Notes: generated by a model not told the origin, from the sequence alone. A DNA stretch of 30,000 nucleotides from Symbiodinium natans (GCA_905221605.1 CAJNDS010000324.1:10001-40000), one strand, 5' to 3'. Shown: positions 1 to 7,944, numbered from the stretch's first letter. Numbers and translations are program-made.

Positions 1-54
1 GGTTTAGGGTTTAGGGTTTAGGGTTTAAGGGTTTAGGGCTTAGGGTTTAGGCCT
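1..54 (+). repeat. interstitial telomere-like array, TTTAGGG
   Basis: About seven heptads with single-base changes and one extra A. It starts at the window edge, so its true length is unknown. Confidence 0.9.
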
Positions 55-145
55 GAGGGTGTATCTACAGAAACACGTTGCGCTATCGTATTCTCCATCG
101 GCTCCACGCTATCAGCCAAACATGGAATCCGTCACCTCGCACGCT
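55..145. other. unique island, ambiguous coding potential
   Basis: A 90-bp non-repetitive island between two G-rich arrays. Two plus-strand frames are open across it. One reads KHVALSYSPSAPRYQPNMES after an ACAG and ends at TAG. I cannot choose between them, and chance open frames are expected at this length. Confidence 0.3.
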
Positions 146-258
146 GCTTAGGATTTAGGGCATAGGGTTTAGGGTTTAGGGTTTAGGGTTTAGGATTTAG
201 GGTTTAGGATTTAGGATTTAGGGTTTAGGGTTTAGGGTTTAGGGTTTAGGGTTTGGGG
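146..258 (+). repeat. telomere-like array, TTTAGGG
   Basis: About 16 heptads, several changed to GATTTAG. Confidence 0.95.
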
Positions 259-267
259 CTTTCAAGC

Positions 268-380
268 CGGGTTGCTTCACCGGGCGGCCGTCCTGGAAGT
301 GATCCAAGCAGCTCTCCTCACGACGGTGGGAGAGGAATCAGCGGGCAGCCGGCGGAAGAATCAGACTTCTATAACTACGA
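268..380 (+). other. candidate exon island, two open frames
   Basis: Unique sequence after TTTCAAG. One plus frame reads GLLHRAAVLEVIQAALLTTV (helix-like), the other ends in PAEESDFYNYELLKNQN. Both run into the poly-C tract, and the one true frame, if any, cannot be told apart here. The island is cut off by the foldback element that begins at 381. Confidence 0.25.
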
Positions 381-417
381 ATTGCTTAAGAACCAAAACC
401 CCCCCCCCCCCCCAAAA

Positions 418-451
<34 letters not shown>

Positions 452-525
452 TATAAACTTCCTTATTAAGAGTAATATAGGGATTATTATTTTTTCTTTC
501 ATTCTTTCGGGGTTCTTAAGCAAAT
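381..525. mobile_element. MITE-like foldback element carrying poly-C/poly-A/(TA)n
   Basis: Terminal inverted repeats GCTTAAGAACC (left, 384-394) and GGTTCTTAAGC (right, 511-521) are exact over 11 bp, with partial extension outward (ATT/AAAT). They enclose C15 (399-413), A22 (414-435), a (TA) run to 454 and an AT-rich stretch. There is no coding capacity. A target-site duplication is not evident. Confidence 0.5.
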
Positions 526-668
526 AGTAGATGAGGCATTTACATGGTCCCTTAGAATGGGCCCTGAAGAGGGGGCCCCTTGTGTACCCCTTGTATACCC
601 TATACAACCCCCAAGGGCGCATACTTCAGAACCAAGGAGATAAGGGACCTCCTAAGAACCCATGAAAC
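526..668. other. unique/degenerate sequence upstream of element A1
   Basis: Contains GGGCCCC-rich motifs and CTTGTATACCC/CTATACAACC half-palindromes resembling parts of the 97-bp TIR family, but no clear element boundary and no convincing coding frame. Confidence 0.3.
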
Positions 669-768
669 TACTTACGAAAAGTAGGGGACCCCGACTATAG
701 GTCCCCAAATAGTAGGGTTCCCTGAAAATACGGACCCCAAGAAGGTACCCCAAATTCGGGAAGCCCCT
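669..768 (+). mobile_element. 97-bp TIR family, copy A1
   Basis: Left end CTTACGAAAAGTAGGGGACC, internal CCAAATAGTAGGGTTCCCTG, right end AAGGTACCCC then ATTCGGGAAGCCCC. The ends are imperfect inverted repeats of each other. Same order of blocks as the copy at 2192-2288. Confidence 0.6.
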
Positions 769-825
769 GAACGACCTAAAACCCAACCCCTAGAACCTGC
801 ACGCCCTGAAACTGTAAACCCCAGA

Positions 826-920
826 CCCCCAACCCTAAACCTTAAACCCCAGACCCCCAACCCTAAACCCTAAACTCTAAACCCCAAACCCTAAACCCCA
901 AACCCTAAACCCTAAACCCT
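826..920 (-). repeat. telomere-like array, CCCTAAA
   Basis: About 12 C-rich heptads with CCCCAAA and CCCAGAC variants. Confidence 0.9.
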
Positions 921-984
921 CCGGGCCTGCGAGAACAGGATCTCCGAGACTGGCACCTGCGGGCAAGCATGCCAAACACGAGGG

Positions 985-1255
985 GTTCGAGTTTAGGGTT
1001 CAGGGTTTGGGTTATGGGGTATGGGGTTTAGGGTTTAGGGTTTAGGGTTTAGGGTTTAGGGTTTAGGGTTTAGGGTTTAGGGTTCAGGGTTCAGGGTTTA
1101 GGGTTTAGGGTTTAGGGTTTAGGGTTTAGGGTTTAGGGTTTAGGGTTTAGGGTTTAGGGTTTAGGGTTTAGGGTTTAGGGTTTAGGGTTTAGGGTTTAGG
1201 GTTTAGGGTTTAGGGTTTAGGGTTTAGGGGGTTTAGGTTTAGGTTTACGGCTTCG
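985..1255 (+). repeat. long telomere-like array, TTTAGGG
   Basis: One of the longest arrays in the window. About 30 nearly perfect heptads lie at 1022-1229, with degenerate flanks. Confidence 0.97.
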
Positions 1256-1289
1256 GGTTTTGAGTTCAGGGTTTGGCTTTGGAGGTTGG

Positions 1290-1420
1290 GGTTAGACCCA
1301 TGCTTCTGTGTTCTCAGGCCTTGCGTGCTGTTCAGGTGGTCAGAGTGTTTAATGGTTTGCCAGACGTCTGGGAAGCTTCTTAACAGCCAAACGCACCCAT
1401 CGTAGGGTCGTTATTAGGAT
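1290..1420 (-). other. candidate exon island
   Basis: The minus frame reads LLRSFPDVWQTIKHSDHLNS and continues open into the array. The plus strand has a 27-codon ATG frame (1300-1383) starting MLLCSQALRAVQVVRVF. The minus frame looks more protein-like, but both are short. Confidence 0.2.
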
Positions 1421-1646
1421 AAACCCCCAGACCCAAAATCCCAAAACCCAACACCCCAAACCCTATAGAACCCTCTAAGCTAAACCCTATACCCTAAAGA
1501 AAGGTCAGGGGCCCAACATCAAGGGGCCATGGACCTCCCCCCAGAGCTGCCCAGCCTTTCTTGGCTTGGACTCAGGTCTTTTGGGTTCAATAGAATGTTT
1601 GTAGGGTTCTTGCGGTTGTGGGGTTTTTTTTTGGCTATTTTAGTGT

Positions 1647-1689
1647 TTAGGGTTTAGGGTTTAGGGTTTAGGGTTTAGGGTTTAGGGTT
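1647..1689 (+). repeat. telomere-like array, TTTAGGG
   Basis: Six clean heptads. Confidence 0.95.
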
Positions 1690-1713
1690 CTTGGCTTCTT
1701 GTAGGCTGTTTAG

Positions 1714-1792
1714 GGTTCTGGGCCCGGAAAACCCCGAACATGCCGGGCCCAAGAGCGGCGAGGCTGTCTATCCAAGGCTGCAGAAGAGCTGG
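1714..1792 (+). other. candidate internal exon
   Basis: The island starts after CTGTTTAG and ends at TGG|GTTAGG, so both boundaries use array-like splice motifs. The 26-codon frame reads VLGPENPEHAGPKSGEAVYP then RLQKSW, with G/C at most third positions. It also contains a 9-bp hairpin TGGGCCCGG/CCGGGCCCA (15-nt loop), which could be an independent reason for its conservation. Function unknown. Confidence 0.28.
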
Positions 1793-1921
1793 GTTAGGGT
1801 TTAGGGCTTAGGGTTCAGGGCTTAGGGTTTTGGGACATCACTCAGAGTACATATGTGAGTGGCTGCTGTTTTTTGTCTTGCTGTCGCCGCGGACCGCGAC
1901 AACAAACAAAACACTGCCTCC

Positions 1922-2060
1922 CTAAAACCCTAAACCCTGAACCCGGAACCCTAAATCCCTGAAACACTAAACCCTAAAACCCTAAAACCCTAAAACCCTA
2001 AAACCCCAAAACCCTAAAACCCTAAAAGCCTAAGACCCTAAAACCCTAAACCCTAAATCC
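1922..2060 (-). repeat. octamer variant array, CCCTAAAA
   Basis: Around 1975-2046 the unit lengthens to the 8-mer CCCTAAAA (TTTTAGGG), unlike the 7-mers on either side. Confidence 0.85.
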
Positions 2061-2191
2061 TGGCGCGCCAGCCTTCATCAGCTGGCACTCCTTGCCCTGC
2101 AGAGGGAGGGACAGGCATTGAGGGCGTTGGGTTTGAAAGGGAGGCTTTCGGGCCTAAACTTTAAGGCTTTGGGGCTTGAAAAGCAAAATGG

Positions 2192-2288
2192 GGGTTTACG
2201 AAAATAGGGGACCCTAAAATGGACCTCCAAATAGTAGGATCCCCTTGTGGTTGAGACCCAAATAAGGTACCCCGAATATCGTAAACCC
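2192..2288 (+). mobile_element. 97-bp TIR family, copy A2 (type copy)
   Basis: Left end GGGTTTACGAAAAT (2192-2205), right end ATATCGTAAACCC (2276-2288): inverted repeats with one or two differences. Interior blocks in order: GGGGACCCTAAAAT, CCTCCAAATAGTAGGATCCC, and AATAAGGTACCCCGAATAT. Non-coding and MITE-sized. Confidence 0.65.
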
Positions 2289-2322
2289 AAAAGGGTCTTA
2301 ATCTAGAGTTTTGGGTTTGCAG

Positions 2323-2449
2323 TTTTCGGCTTTGTGCATTGGGGGTCGGGTTTGCTGGCGGGAGAGGAGGGCTACCTCAGTTGCTGTTCCGGAACTTGGA
2401 CTGAGCTACCATAATATGGATATGCAGCGAAGAGTGTGGTTTCCCTTGG
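2323..2449 (+). other. candidate internal exon with strong splice signals
   Basis: Preceded by GGGTTTGCAG at 2313-2322 and followed by GG|GTAAGTTACG (donor GT at 2450-2451), a near-ideal GTAAGT donor. The frame is open through all 127 bp and reads, in part, ATSVAVPELGLSYHNMDMQR and RVWFPL. The frame stays open past the donor to a stop near 2512. Among the island frames this has the best donor. Product unknown. Confidence 0.35.
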
Positions 2450-2799
2450 GTAAGTTACGTTCAGCTCCCAAACAGCAACCCTATGACCAAACCACCACAA
2501 GACAAACCCCGTAAACCCTTTAAACCCTAAAAGGCTTCGACCCCTTGCAAGCCCGTCAAACTAGGCCCTGCAAGCCCTGGCTACAGCCTTCGGCTGGGAG
2601 TCTGGGATGTTCGGCTTTAGGGTTATAGGGCTTAGTGCGTTACAATAGGGATCTTTTAGTCCAAAGTAGCCCCAAATTGAATCAAGTGGTTTCTAGGTCT
2701 GAGCTTTTGAGCAGGGCTTTCAGGCTTTTAGGAAGGTTTGGGGTTCAGGGCTGCGGGTTTAGGATGTCAGGACGTTTCAGGGTAGCGTTTAGGGTTTAG

Positions 2800-3031
2800 G
2801 GCTTGGGGTTTAGGGTCGAAGAAATCTCTTAGACCCAGCCAAGATAGTCTCTCAAGCCCTGGCCACACCGAGGGCACCCTTGGCCTAGAGCATGCTTTTT
2901 TGGGGCCGAAGATGCAGAACTGCAAGCTACGCCCTCGCGCCGAGCTGCCCCAAGACAAGCCCAGCCCTTTGCCCTAAGCCCGAAAGTGAGGACGGACAGA
3001 TCTCTCGTCAAAGGCGTCATGCCTCATGTGA
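2800..3031. other. unique region without a supported gene
   Basis: Overlapping 60-codon open frames exist on both strands, none with distinctive composition or splice support. It is followed directly by copy A3 of the TIR family. Confidence 0.3.
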
Positions 3032-3130
3032 GGGTTTACGAAAATGGGGTACCTTATTGGGGTCCTTGTTATAAAGGAATCCTACTATTTGGGGGTCTAT
3101 ATTAGGGGTCCCCTATTTTTGTAGACCCCC
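3032..3130 (-). mobile_element. 97-bp TIR family, copy A3 (inverted)
   Basis: Starts GGGTTTACGAAAATGGGGTACC and ends GGGGTCCCCTATTTTTGTAG followed by ACCCCC. The interior runs in the reverse order to copy A2 (GGTACC block first, AATCCTACTATTTGGGGGTC last). The 22-26 bp ends are clear inverted repeats. Confidence 0.65.
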
Positions 3131-3282
3131 ATGTATACAGTGCGAAGCGTATATGCAAACGCACCTGAAGCTGTCCGACACCGAAGCCCAATCCCAAAGC
3201 CCCACAAAAACCCAAAAAACCTGAATCCTAAAAACCCGAAAACCCTAAAACCCAAAACCCTAAAACCCAAAATCCCTAAAAC

Positions 3283-3376
3283 CACAAATCCCCTAAAACC
3301 CTAGACCCTAAACCCTAAACCCTGATTTGTGCCCCTAAACCCCAAATCTCCTAAACCCTAAACCCTAAAACCCTTG
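3283..3376 (-). repeat. degenerate CCCTAAA array
   Basis: C-rich heptads mixed with CCCAAAA and CCTTGAA variants. Confidence 0.8.
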
Positions 3377-3452
3377 AACCCTGAGTTGTGCAAGAGTGCC
3401 TCGTTGCCGCGACTGCTTGTCTTCAGCCACCTTGGGCACTCAAGGCACGACT

Positions 3453-3475
3453 GGGGGGGGGGGGGGGGGGGGGGG
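3453..3475 (+). repeat. G23 homopolymer
   Basis: 23 consecutive G. Possible assembly or polymerase length error. Confidence 0.95.
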
Positions 3476-3494
3476 ACTCAGGGGTCGACAGAAT

Positions 3495-3660
3495 TAAGGT
3501 TTAGGGCGCAGGGCTTAGGGCCTAGGGCCTAGGGCTCAGGGCTCAGGGCTCAGGGCTTAGGGCTTAGGGCTAAGGGCTTAGGGCTTAGGCCTTCGGGCTT
3601 AGGGTGTAGGGTTTAGGGCTTAGGGTGTAGGGGGGGGCGACAGAATTAGGGTTCAGGGTT
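3495..3660 (+). repeat. variant array, GGGCTTA/GGGCCTA/GGGCTCA
   Basis: Heptad periodicity retained, but the array is locally homogenised to C-containing variants (GGGCTTA, then runs of GGGCTCA), with a return to GGGTTTA at the end. Confidence 0.85.
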
Positions 3661-3872
3661 TAAAGTAAAATTGGTTCATAAGTACCATGAACCTCCAAGT
3701 AGCTCTTGCCAAAGGACACCTTCCTGCATCCACGGACTGCATGCAGGGCCCAAGTGTTCCTCAGCCTCTCGTGAATAGAACCAAATGGCCAACGAAGCTG
3801 AAAGAGTATGAATGTCCACCTTCGGGCTACCCCAACGACCCGAAAACCCAAAACCCAAGCCCCTGCGACACT

Positions 3873-3907
3873 GAACCCTAAACCCTAAACCCTAAACCCT
3901 AAACCCT
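3873..3907 (-). repeat. short CCCTAAA array
   Basis: Five heptads ending directly at the CTTT microsatellite. Confidence 0.9.
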
Positions 3908-3908
3908 C

Positions 3909-3995
<87 letters not shown>
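3908..3995 (+). repeat. (CTTT)n microsatellite
   Basis: About 21 CTTT units. Confidence 0.97.
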
Positions 3996-3996
3996 G

Positions 3997-4057
<61 letters not shown>
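3996..4057 (+). repeat. (CT)n microsatellite
   Basis: CT repeats interrupted once by TTT, joined to the CTTT tract. Reverse-strand open frames here are pure repeat. Confidence 0.97.
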
Positions 4058-4059
<2 letters not shown>

Positions 4060-4092
4060 AACCCAGCATCTTGTTAAGCCTGACTATGGTTC

Positions 4093-4325
4093 CTACGTTA
4101 GCGCCCCTACACCCGGAACCATAAGGCCTAAACCCGGAACCATAGGGCCTAAACTCGGAACCACAAGGCCCGAACCACAAGGCCTTGTCCCGGAACCAGA
4201 AGGCCTCATCCCGGAACCATGGGGCCTACCATAAGGCCTAAACTCGGAACCATTAGGCCTAAACCCGGTAAGCCCGAAACCATAGCCTAAACCCGGAACC
4301 ACAGGGCCTAAACCCGAAACCGACG
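4093..4325 (-). repeat. 21-bp minisatellite, first block
   Basis: The unit CCTAAACCCGGAACCATAGG plus one base (21 bp) is exactly three heptads long, and reads as CCTAAAC, CCGGAAC, CATAGGG. About ten diverged copies. Because 21 is a multiple of 3, the minus strand reads as a 7-residue repeat (MVPGLGL-like) without stops. Confidence 0.85.
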
Positions 4326-4504
4326 GTTTAGGGCCCTAAACCCAGAAGCAAGGATTCGGAAAAAGTGGCCGGTTCCAGTAATAATAAGAAGAATACACAG
4401 ATTTTTTGTGACAGAAATGACCTCTTGATTTGACCTCTTCATCTTCCAGCCCGATTTTGGATACGGATTTAGGCGCTCGAATCATAGTCGAAACCATAAC
4501 CGTC
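4326..4504. other. unique spacer within the 21-bp repeat zone
   Basis: Moderately AT-rich, no gene seen. TTCGGAAAAAGTGGCCGGTTC at its start loosely resembles TTCCGAAAAGTG near 4884. Confidence 0.4.
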
Positions 4505-4860
4505 GACTAAGTGCTTAAACCCGGAACCCTATTGCCTAAACCCAGAACCAGAAGGCCTAACCCCAAAAGCATGAGGTCCAAACCCGGCACCGTCGGGCCT
4601 AGACTGCCCAAACCCGGAACCACTAGGAGCAAACCCGGAAGCATAGGGTCGAAAGCCGGAGCCATGGGCCCTAAGCCCGGAACCACAAAGTTCACAATCC
4701 CGGAACCATAGAACCACAAGGCCTAAACCCGGAACCCTAGACCCTAAACCCGAAACCCCAAACCCTAAACCCTGAACCTTTGGACCTAACACTGCCTACG
4801 CCCGGAACCATGGGGCCTACACCCGGAATCACGAGGCCGAAGCCCCGAACCACAGGACCG
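4505..4860 (-). repeat. 21-bp minisatellite, second block
   Basis: A further 14-16 more diverged copies of the CCTAAACCCGGAACCA unit, ending in ordinary CCCTAAA-like heptads at about 4740-4780. Confidence 0.8.
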
Positions 4861-5140
4861 AAACCCTGCACGAAACTCAATACTTCCGAAAAGTGAGAAG
4901 GTCATCTGGTTCATCTGCTTCATAACCTATAATATTTGACATTTGCTTGACAGCAACATATCTGCAGCAACTTCGCATTTCTCCAGGGCTTTTGAAGCAG
5001 AGTCAGCATAAACAGGGCTCGGAATCAATAGAAGGTGTTTCATATTGACAAAAACGATATAAATTCTCATGTGGCATATGTATAGAGAGAGAGCGAAAGA
5101 AAAAAGTTATGAAAAAAAATGACTTAAATTAAATTAGCCC
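4861..5140. other. unique AT-leaning region, no gene seen
   Basis: About 280 bp of non-repetitive sequence with a short GA run at about 5085 and frequent stops in all frames. Confidence 0.4.
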
Positions 5141-5212
5141 GATGTTATGGAATTCTTGAGGTGGGTGGGTATTTTCCAATGCTCGACAAACTGCTTGACT
5201 AGTAAATGCTTG
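5141..5212 (+). repeat. 80-bp boundary element, copy C1
   Basis: Begins GATGTTATGG, then TTCTTGAGGTGGGTGGGT, then GACAAACTGCTTGACTAG and AATGCTTG, and is followed within about 15 bp by C-rich heptads. Homologous to 5639-5716 and, inverted, to 20657-20730. Confidence 0.6.
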
Positions 5213-5298
5213 GGCTTGAGATAACCCTAACCCCTGAACCCTAAACCCTCTCTATCCTTATAGATTTAGACCCTATTAACTTTTTCTGCGTTTATTCC

Positions 5299-5621
5299 CC
5301 GTTGTTGAGCACTTTTTGGTGCAATCGGCACCGTTCTTGAGCCATTTTTGGTGCGTCGGCACCGTTCTTGAGAACTTTTTTGGTGCGTCCGCACCGTTCT
5401 TGAGCACTTTTTTGGTGCGTCGGCACCGTTCTTGAGCCGTTTTTGGCGCGTCGGCACCGTTCTTGAGCCATTTTTGGTGCGTCGGCACCGTTCTCGAGCC
5501 ATTTTTGGTGCGTCGGCACCGTTCTTGAGCCATTTTTGGTGCGTCGGCACCGTTCTCGAGCCATTTTTGGTGCGTCGGCACCGTTCTTGAGCCATTTTTG
5601 GTGCGCCGGCACCGTTGTTGA
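5299..5621 (+). repeat. 31-bp minisatellite, about 10 copies
   Basis: The unit starts GCACCGTTCTTGAGCCATTT and ends TTGGTGCGTCG, with low divergence. Since 31 is not a multiple of 3, all three minus frames are open (101-109 codons) and read the same 31-residue cycle, with words such as GADAPKMAQERCRRTKNGS. Each junction forms a GGTGC-GTCG-GCACC hairpin. No spacers, so it is not a CRISPR. Translation is unproven. Confidence 0.9.
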
Positions 5622-5638
5622 ATGAACTTTCTATTTCT

Positions 5639-5716
5639 TGATGTTATGGGATTCTTTGGGTGGGCGGGTTTGTTCCTAAAGCCTGGAACCCCCTAATGAC
5701 TAGTGAATGCTAGAAC
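5639..5716 (+). repeat. 80-bp boundary element, copy C2
   Basis: Begins GATGTTATGGGATTCTTTGG, GTGGGCGGGTTTG, and ends AATGACTAGTGAATGCTAGA. Followed by a CCCTAAA-type array, as at C1. Copies C1 and C2 bracket the 31-bp minisatellite as direct repeats. Confidence 0.6.
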
Positions 5717-5799
5717 AGTGCCCCTCTAAACCCCGAACCCTAAATCCTAACCCCTAAACCCTGAACCCTAAACCCTAAACCCTAAACCCTAAACCCTGT
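5717..5799 (-). repeat. CCCTAAA array
   Basis: Degenerate then perfect heptads. The last base-pairs form the GT of the candidate donor of the island that follows on the minus strand. Confidence 0.93.
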
Positions 5800-5891
5800 C
5801 CGGGCCCCCGGCTTGCTCAAGGGCTTCGTCTTGGCAGTCTTGGCAGGGGCTTTACTGGACGCCCTTCGTGCAGCGGCTCTTGCCTTCTTGG
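5795..5891 (-). other. candidate exon encoding a Lys/Ala-rich basic tail
   Basis: The minus-strand island is preceded by GCGCTTGAGCAG and ends ACAGG|GTTTAGG at the array. Its frame reads KKARAAARRASSKAPAKTAK then TKPLSKPGART, about one third Lys or Arg with many Ala, Ser and Pro. That composition is typical of linker-histone-like or histone-like tails, but no globular domain is visible and short basic tracts are not diagnostic. An upstream TGA in the same frame means the peptide needs a splice or is not coding. Confidence 0.3.
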
Positions 5892-5926
5892 CTGCTCAAG
5901 CGCTTTGGTTTTACAAGGTCTGGGGC

Positions 5927-6015
5927 TTAGGGTTTAGGGTTTAGGGCATAGCTTAGGTTTTAGGGTTTAGGTTTAGGGTTTAGGGTTTAGGGTTTAGGGT
6001 TTGGGGTTTGGGGTT
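5927..6015 (+). repeat. TTTAGGG array
   Basis: About 11 heptads, some shortened, grading into TTTGGGG. Confidence 0.93.
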
Positions 6016-6165
6016 GGGGTTTGGGGGGTTTAGGGTTTGGGGGTTGGGGGTTGGGGTTTGGGGTTTGGGGTTTGGGGTTTGGGGTTTGGGGTTTGGGGTT
6101 GGGGTTTGGGGTTTGGGGTTTGGGGTTTGGGGTTTGGGGTTTGGGGTTTGGGGTTTGGGGTTTAG
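6016..6165 (+). repeat. variant array, TTTGGGG
   Basis: About 18 units in which A is replaced by G throughout. Strong potential for G-quadruplexes. Gives a spurious Gly/Trp/Phe-rich open frame. Confidence 0.93.
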
Positions 6166-6174
6166 CCCTGAACC

Positions 6175-6306
6175 CTAAACCTTGTTGGGTTTGTTTTGGG
6201 CTGACAAAGTTGGGGTTTTCGACCTAGGGTTTCCATGGTGACCTGAGGACGTGCGGACCCACATCTCCTTCACATTGCGGGGATGGAGGTTGCAGTCCCA
6301 TCTCAT
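6175..6306 (-). other. candidate short ORF or exon (43 codons, ATG)
   Basis: The frame opens MRWDCNLHPRNVKEMWVRTS and continues to GHHGNPRSKTPTLSAQNKPN before TAG in array sequence. Many codons end in C or G. The opposite strand also has a plausible frame (GAG|GACGTGCGG, reading DVRTHISFTLRGWRLQSHL, 6248-6308), so the strand is uncertain. Confidence 0.28.
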
Positions 6307-6500
6307 GGGTTTGGGGTTGGGGGTTTGGGTTTTTGGGTTTGGGGTTTGGGGTTTGGGGTTTATGTAGGGTTCAGGGTTTTGGGTGATTTTGGGTTTAGGG
6401 TTTATGGTTTGGTTTAGGGTTTTGAGGGGTTAGTTCTTGGGGGTTTAGGGATTGGGGGTTCAGGGTTTGGGGCTTGGGGTGTTGGGGGTTGATGTGCGGT
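6305..6500 (+). repeat. degenerate TTTGGGG/TTTAGGG tract
   Basis: G-rich heptad remnants with many changes, no gene. Confidence 0.8.
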
Positions 6501-6579
6501 TGAGGGTTGCCTGACTGATCTTAGGCGGAGGGGGGATTTAAGGGACCTCAGGGCCGACCTTCAAAACTACCGCCAGAAT

Positions 6580-6664
6580 ACGGTTTAGGGTTTAGGGCTT
6601 GGGGTTTCGGGTTTAGGGTTTAGGGTGTCGGGTTTAGGGTTTAGGGTTTAGGGTTTAGGTTTAG
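6580..6664 (+). repeat. TTTAGGG array
   Basis: About 11 heptads; the last TTTAG abuts the candidate exon at 6665. Confidence 0.93.
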
Positions 6665-6767
6665 GGAACTGCAGCCAACAAAAGTCGACTCGTGGGTTCT
6701 GGGCCGAAACCAAACCCTGATCACCCCCGAATCCCCCCCCTCAGAGCCTCCAGAACGCAAACCCTAA
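6665..6767 (+). other. candidate terminal exon (33 codons)
   Basis: Starts directly after TTTAG of the array. The frame reads ELQPTKVDSWVLGRNQTLIT then PESPPSEPPERKP and stops at the first TAA of the following CCCTAAA array. The Pro/Glu-rich end looks like a disordered C-terminus. An AG from the array and a stop from the next array is the layout expected if arrays frame exons. Chance remains possible. Confidence 0.32.
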
Positions 6768-6815
6768 ACCCTAAACCCTAAACCCTAAACCCTAAACCCT
6801 AAACCCTAAACCCTG
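6758..6815 (-). repeat. CCCTAAA array
   Basis: Eight perfect heptads. Confidence 0.97.
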
Positions 6816-6879
6816 GCGCCTTCGCGCCCGCACCAGTGCGGCATTTCTTCTTCTTCGCCGGCGGGGGGTGATCCGGCTC
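6812..6879 (-). other. candidate internal exon with textbook splice sites
   Basis: On the minus strand a long pyrimidine stretch (CTCTCTACCCCTCAACCCT) ends in CCAG|GAG, and the exon ends GCGCCAGG|GTTTAGG in the array. The 22-codon frame reads EPDHPPPAKKKKCRTGAGAK then AP. The PAKKKKCR stretch resembles a monopartite nuclear localisation signal. GC-rich third positions. Product unknown. Confidence 0.38.
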
Positions 6880-6884
6880 CTGGA

Positions 6885-7170
6885 GGGTTGAGGGGTAGAG
6901 AGGGTTGAACCCTAAGCTCTTACAGGGCTTCGGGGTTGAGAGATCGTTGGTTCTATGGCTTTGGGGGTTGAAGTATGGGGTTTAGTGTTTAGAGCTTCGG
7001 GTTTGGTAGGTTTAGAATTAGTCCATCGCGGAGTGCGTTTCTCAGTGTCTTTCAGTTGTTCGGGGCCTTAGGTTTAGGGCTTAGGGCGTAAAAAAACTCA
7101 TGACCTTGCCCTCGCTTCCATCATGGGGGGTACTATAATCCCTACTAAGGGCTGTTAGTATAAGGGGGAA
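6885..7170. other. degenerate G-rich and unique sequence
   Basis: Mixed GGGTTGA-like heptad remnants and unique islands. A plus frame ELVHRGVRFSVSFSCSGP ends at about 7071 but lacks strong boundaries. No gene called. Confidence 0.3.
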
Positions 7171-7220
7171 CATAACCCTAAACCTAAACCCTAGCCCTAA
7201 ACCCTAAACCCGAAACCCTC
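7165..7220 (-). repeat. CCCTAAA array
   Basis: Seven imperfect heptads. Confidence 0.88.
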
Positions 7221-7523
7221 AAAACAAGTACTCGTAAGTCCGACAATGGAAAATACAAGATTTTCCAATGTCCTATCTCATAGCACGCTGAGATGCACCA
7301 AAATCGCTTCCAGAATGGCCCTCACCGTCAAAAAAGGGGGTTTGAGGTTTAGGGTGCAGTCTTCAGCATAGATCCTTAACCCTAAACCCTATGAACCCTA
7401 CCATCAAGACTAGCAGACGAGAAGTTTGGGTCTGCTGTTCCCGGTTTGGGGTTGTAAAGAGACCTGAAGGTAAACCCTACACCCTTTTTTCCATTTATTT
7501 CGTTTTCTTTTCTTGTTTGTTTG

Positions 7524-7549
7524 TTTTTTTTTTTTTGGGGGGGGGGGGG
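7524..7549 (+). repeat. T13/G13 homopolymer junction
   Basis: On the minus strand this is C13 followed by A13, the same order as at 399-435 and 14956-14981. Confidence 0.95.
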
Positions 7550-7629
7550 TCCTTTTTGAAACAAAATTCCCTGCAAAAGGCTGCCTTAAGGGGGACCTTC
7601 AAATAGGAAATCTACCCACCCAAGCCCAC

Positions 7630-7735
7630 TCACCCACATACAACACACACAACACACACGACACGCACGACACACCACGACTCACACAGCGCGCACACAC
7701 ACACAGACACAGAGAGCACACACACGCACATGCTT
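7630..7735 (+). repeat. (CA)-rich microsatellite
   Basis: CACA/ACACGA-type repeats with a GAGAG interruption. Followed by an AT-rich unique stretch to about 7940 with no gene seen. Confidence 0.9.
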
Positions 7736-7944
7736 TATATAGGGGCCTGAATAATTGGAATAGGGTTTCGGGGGTTATGATAAAGCGGTGTGGTATAATT
7801 ATACATGGACCATAAGGGAATATCATGAGTAATTATTCCGACCCCCTGTATTCGGGCAAAACCCAAGAATGTGAATCTCGAAAGGGCACAGCAACACGGC
7901 CAGGCCTGGGGTTGCAGCACCCCAGCGCCTGAAATGCAAGCTGT

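Noticed and set aside
1-258. true chromosome end
   Set aside because: The window opens in TTTAGGG repeats, but the repeats recur throughout in both orientations with degenerate units, so these look interstitial.
1529-1657. 42-codon ATG frame MDLPPELPSLSWLGLRSFGF
   Set aside because: Its second half is a T/G-rich slide into heptad sequence; no splice or homology support.
3899-4180. Glu/Arg and Lys/Glu repeat ORF
   Set aside because: Reading of (CTTT)n and (CT)n on the minus strand.
5299-5621. CRISPR-like array
   Set aside because: The 31-bp units are directly adjacent with no spacers, and the context is eukaryotic.
6021-6227. Gly/Trp/Phe-rich ORF
   Set aside because: Direct reading of TTTGGGG repeats.
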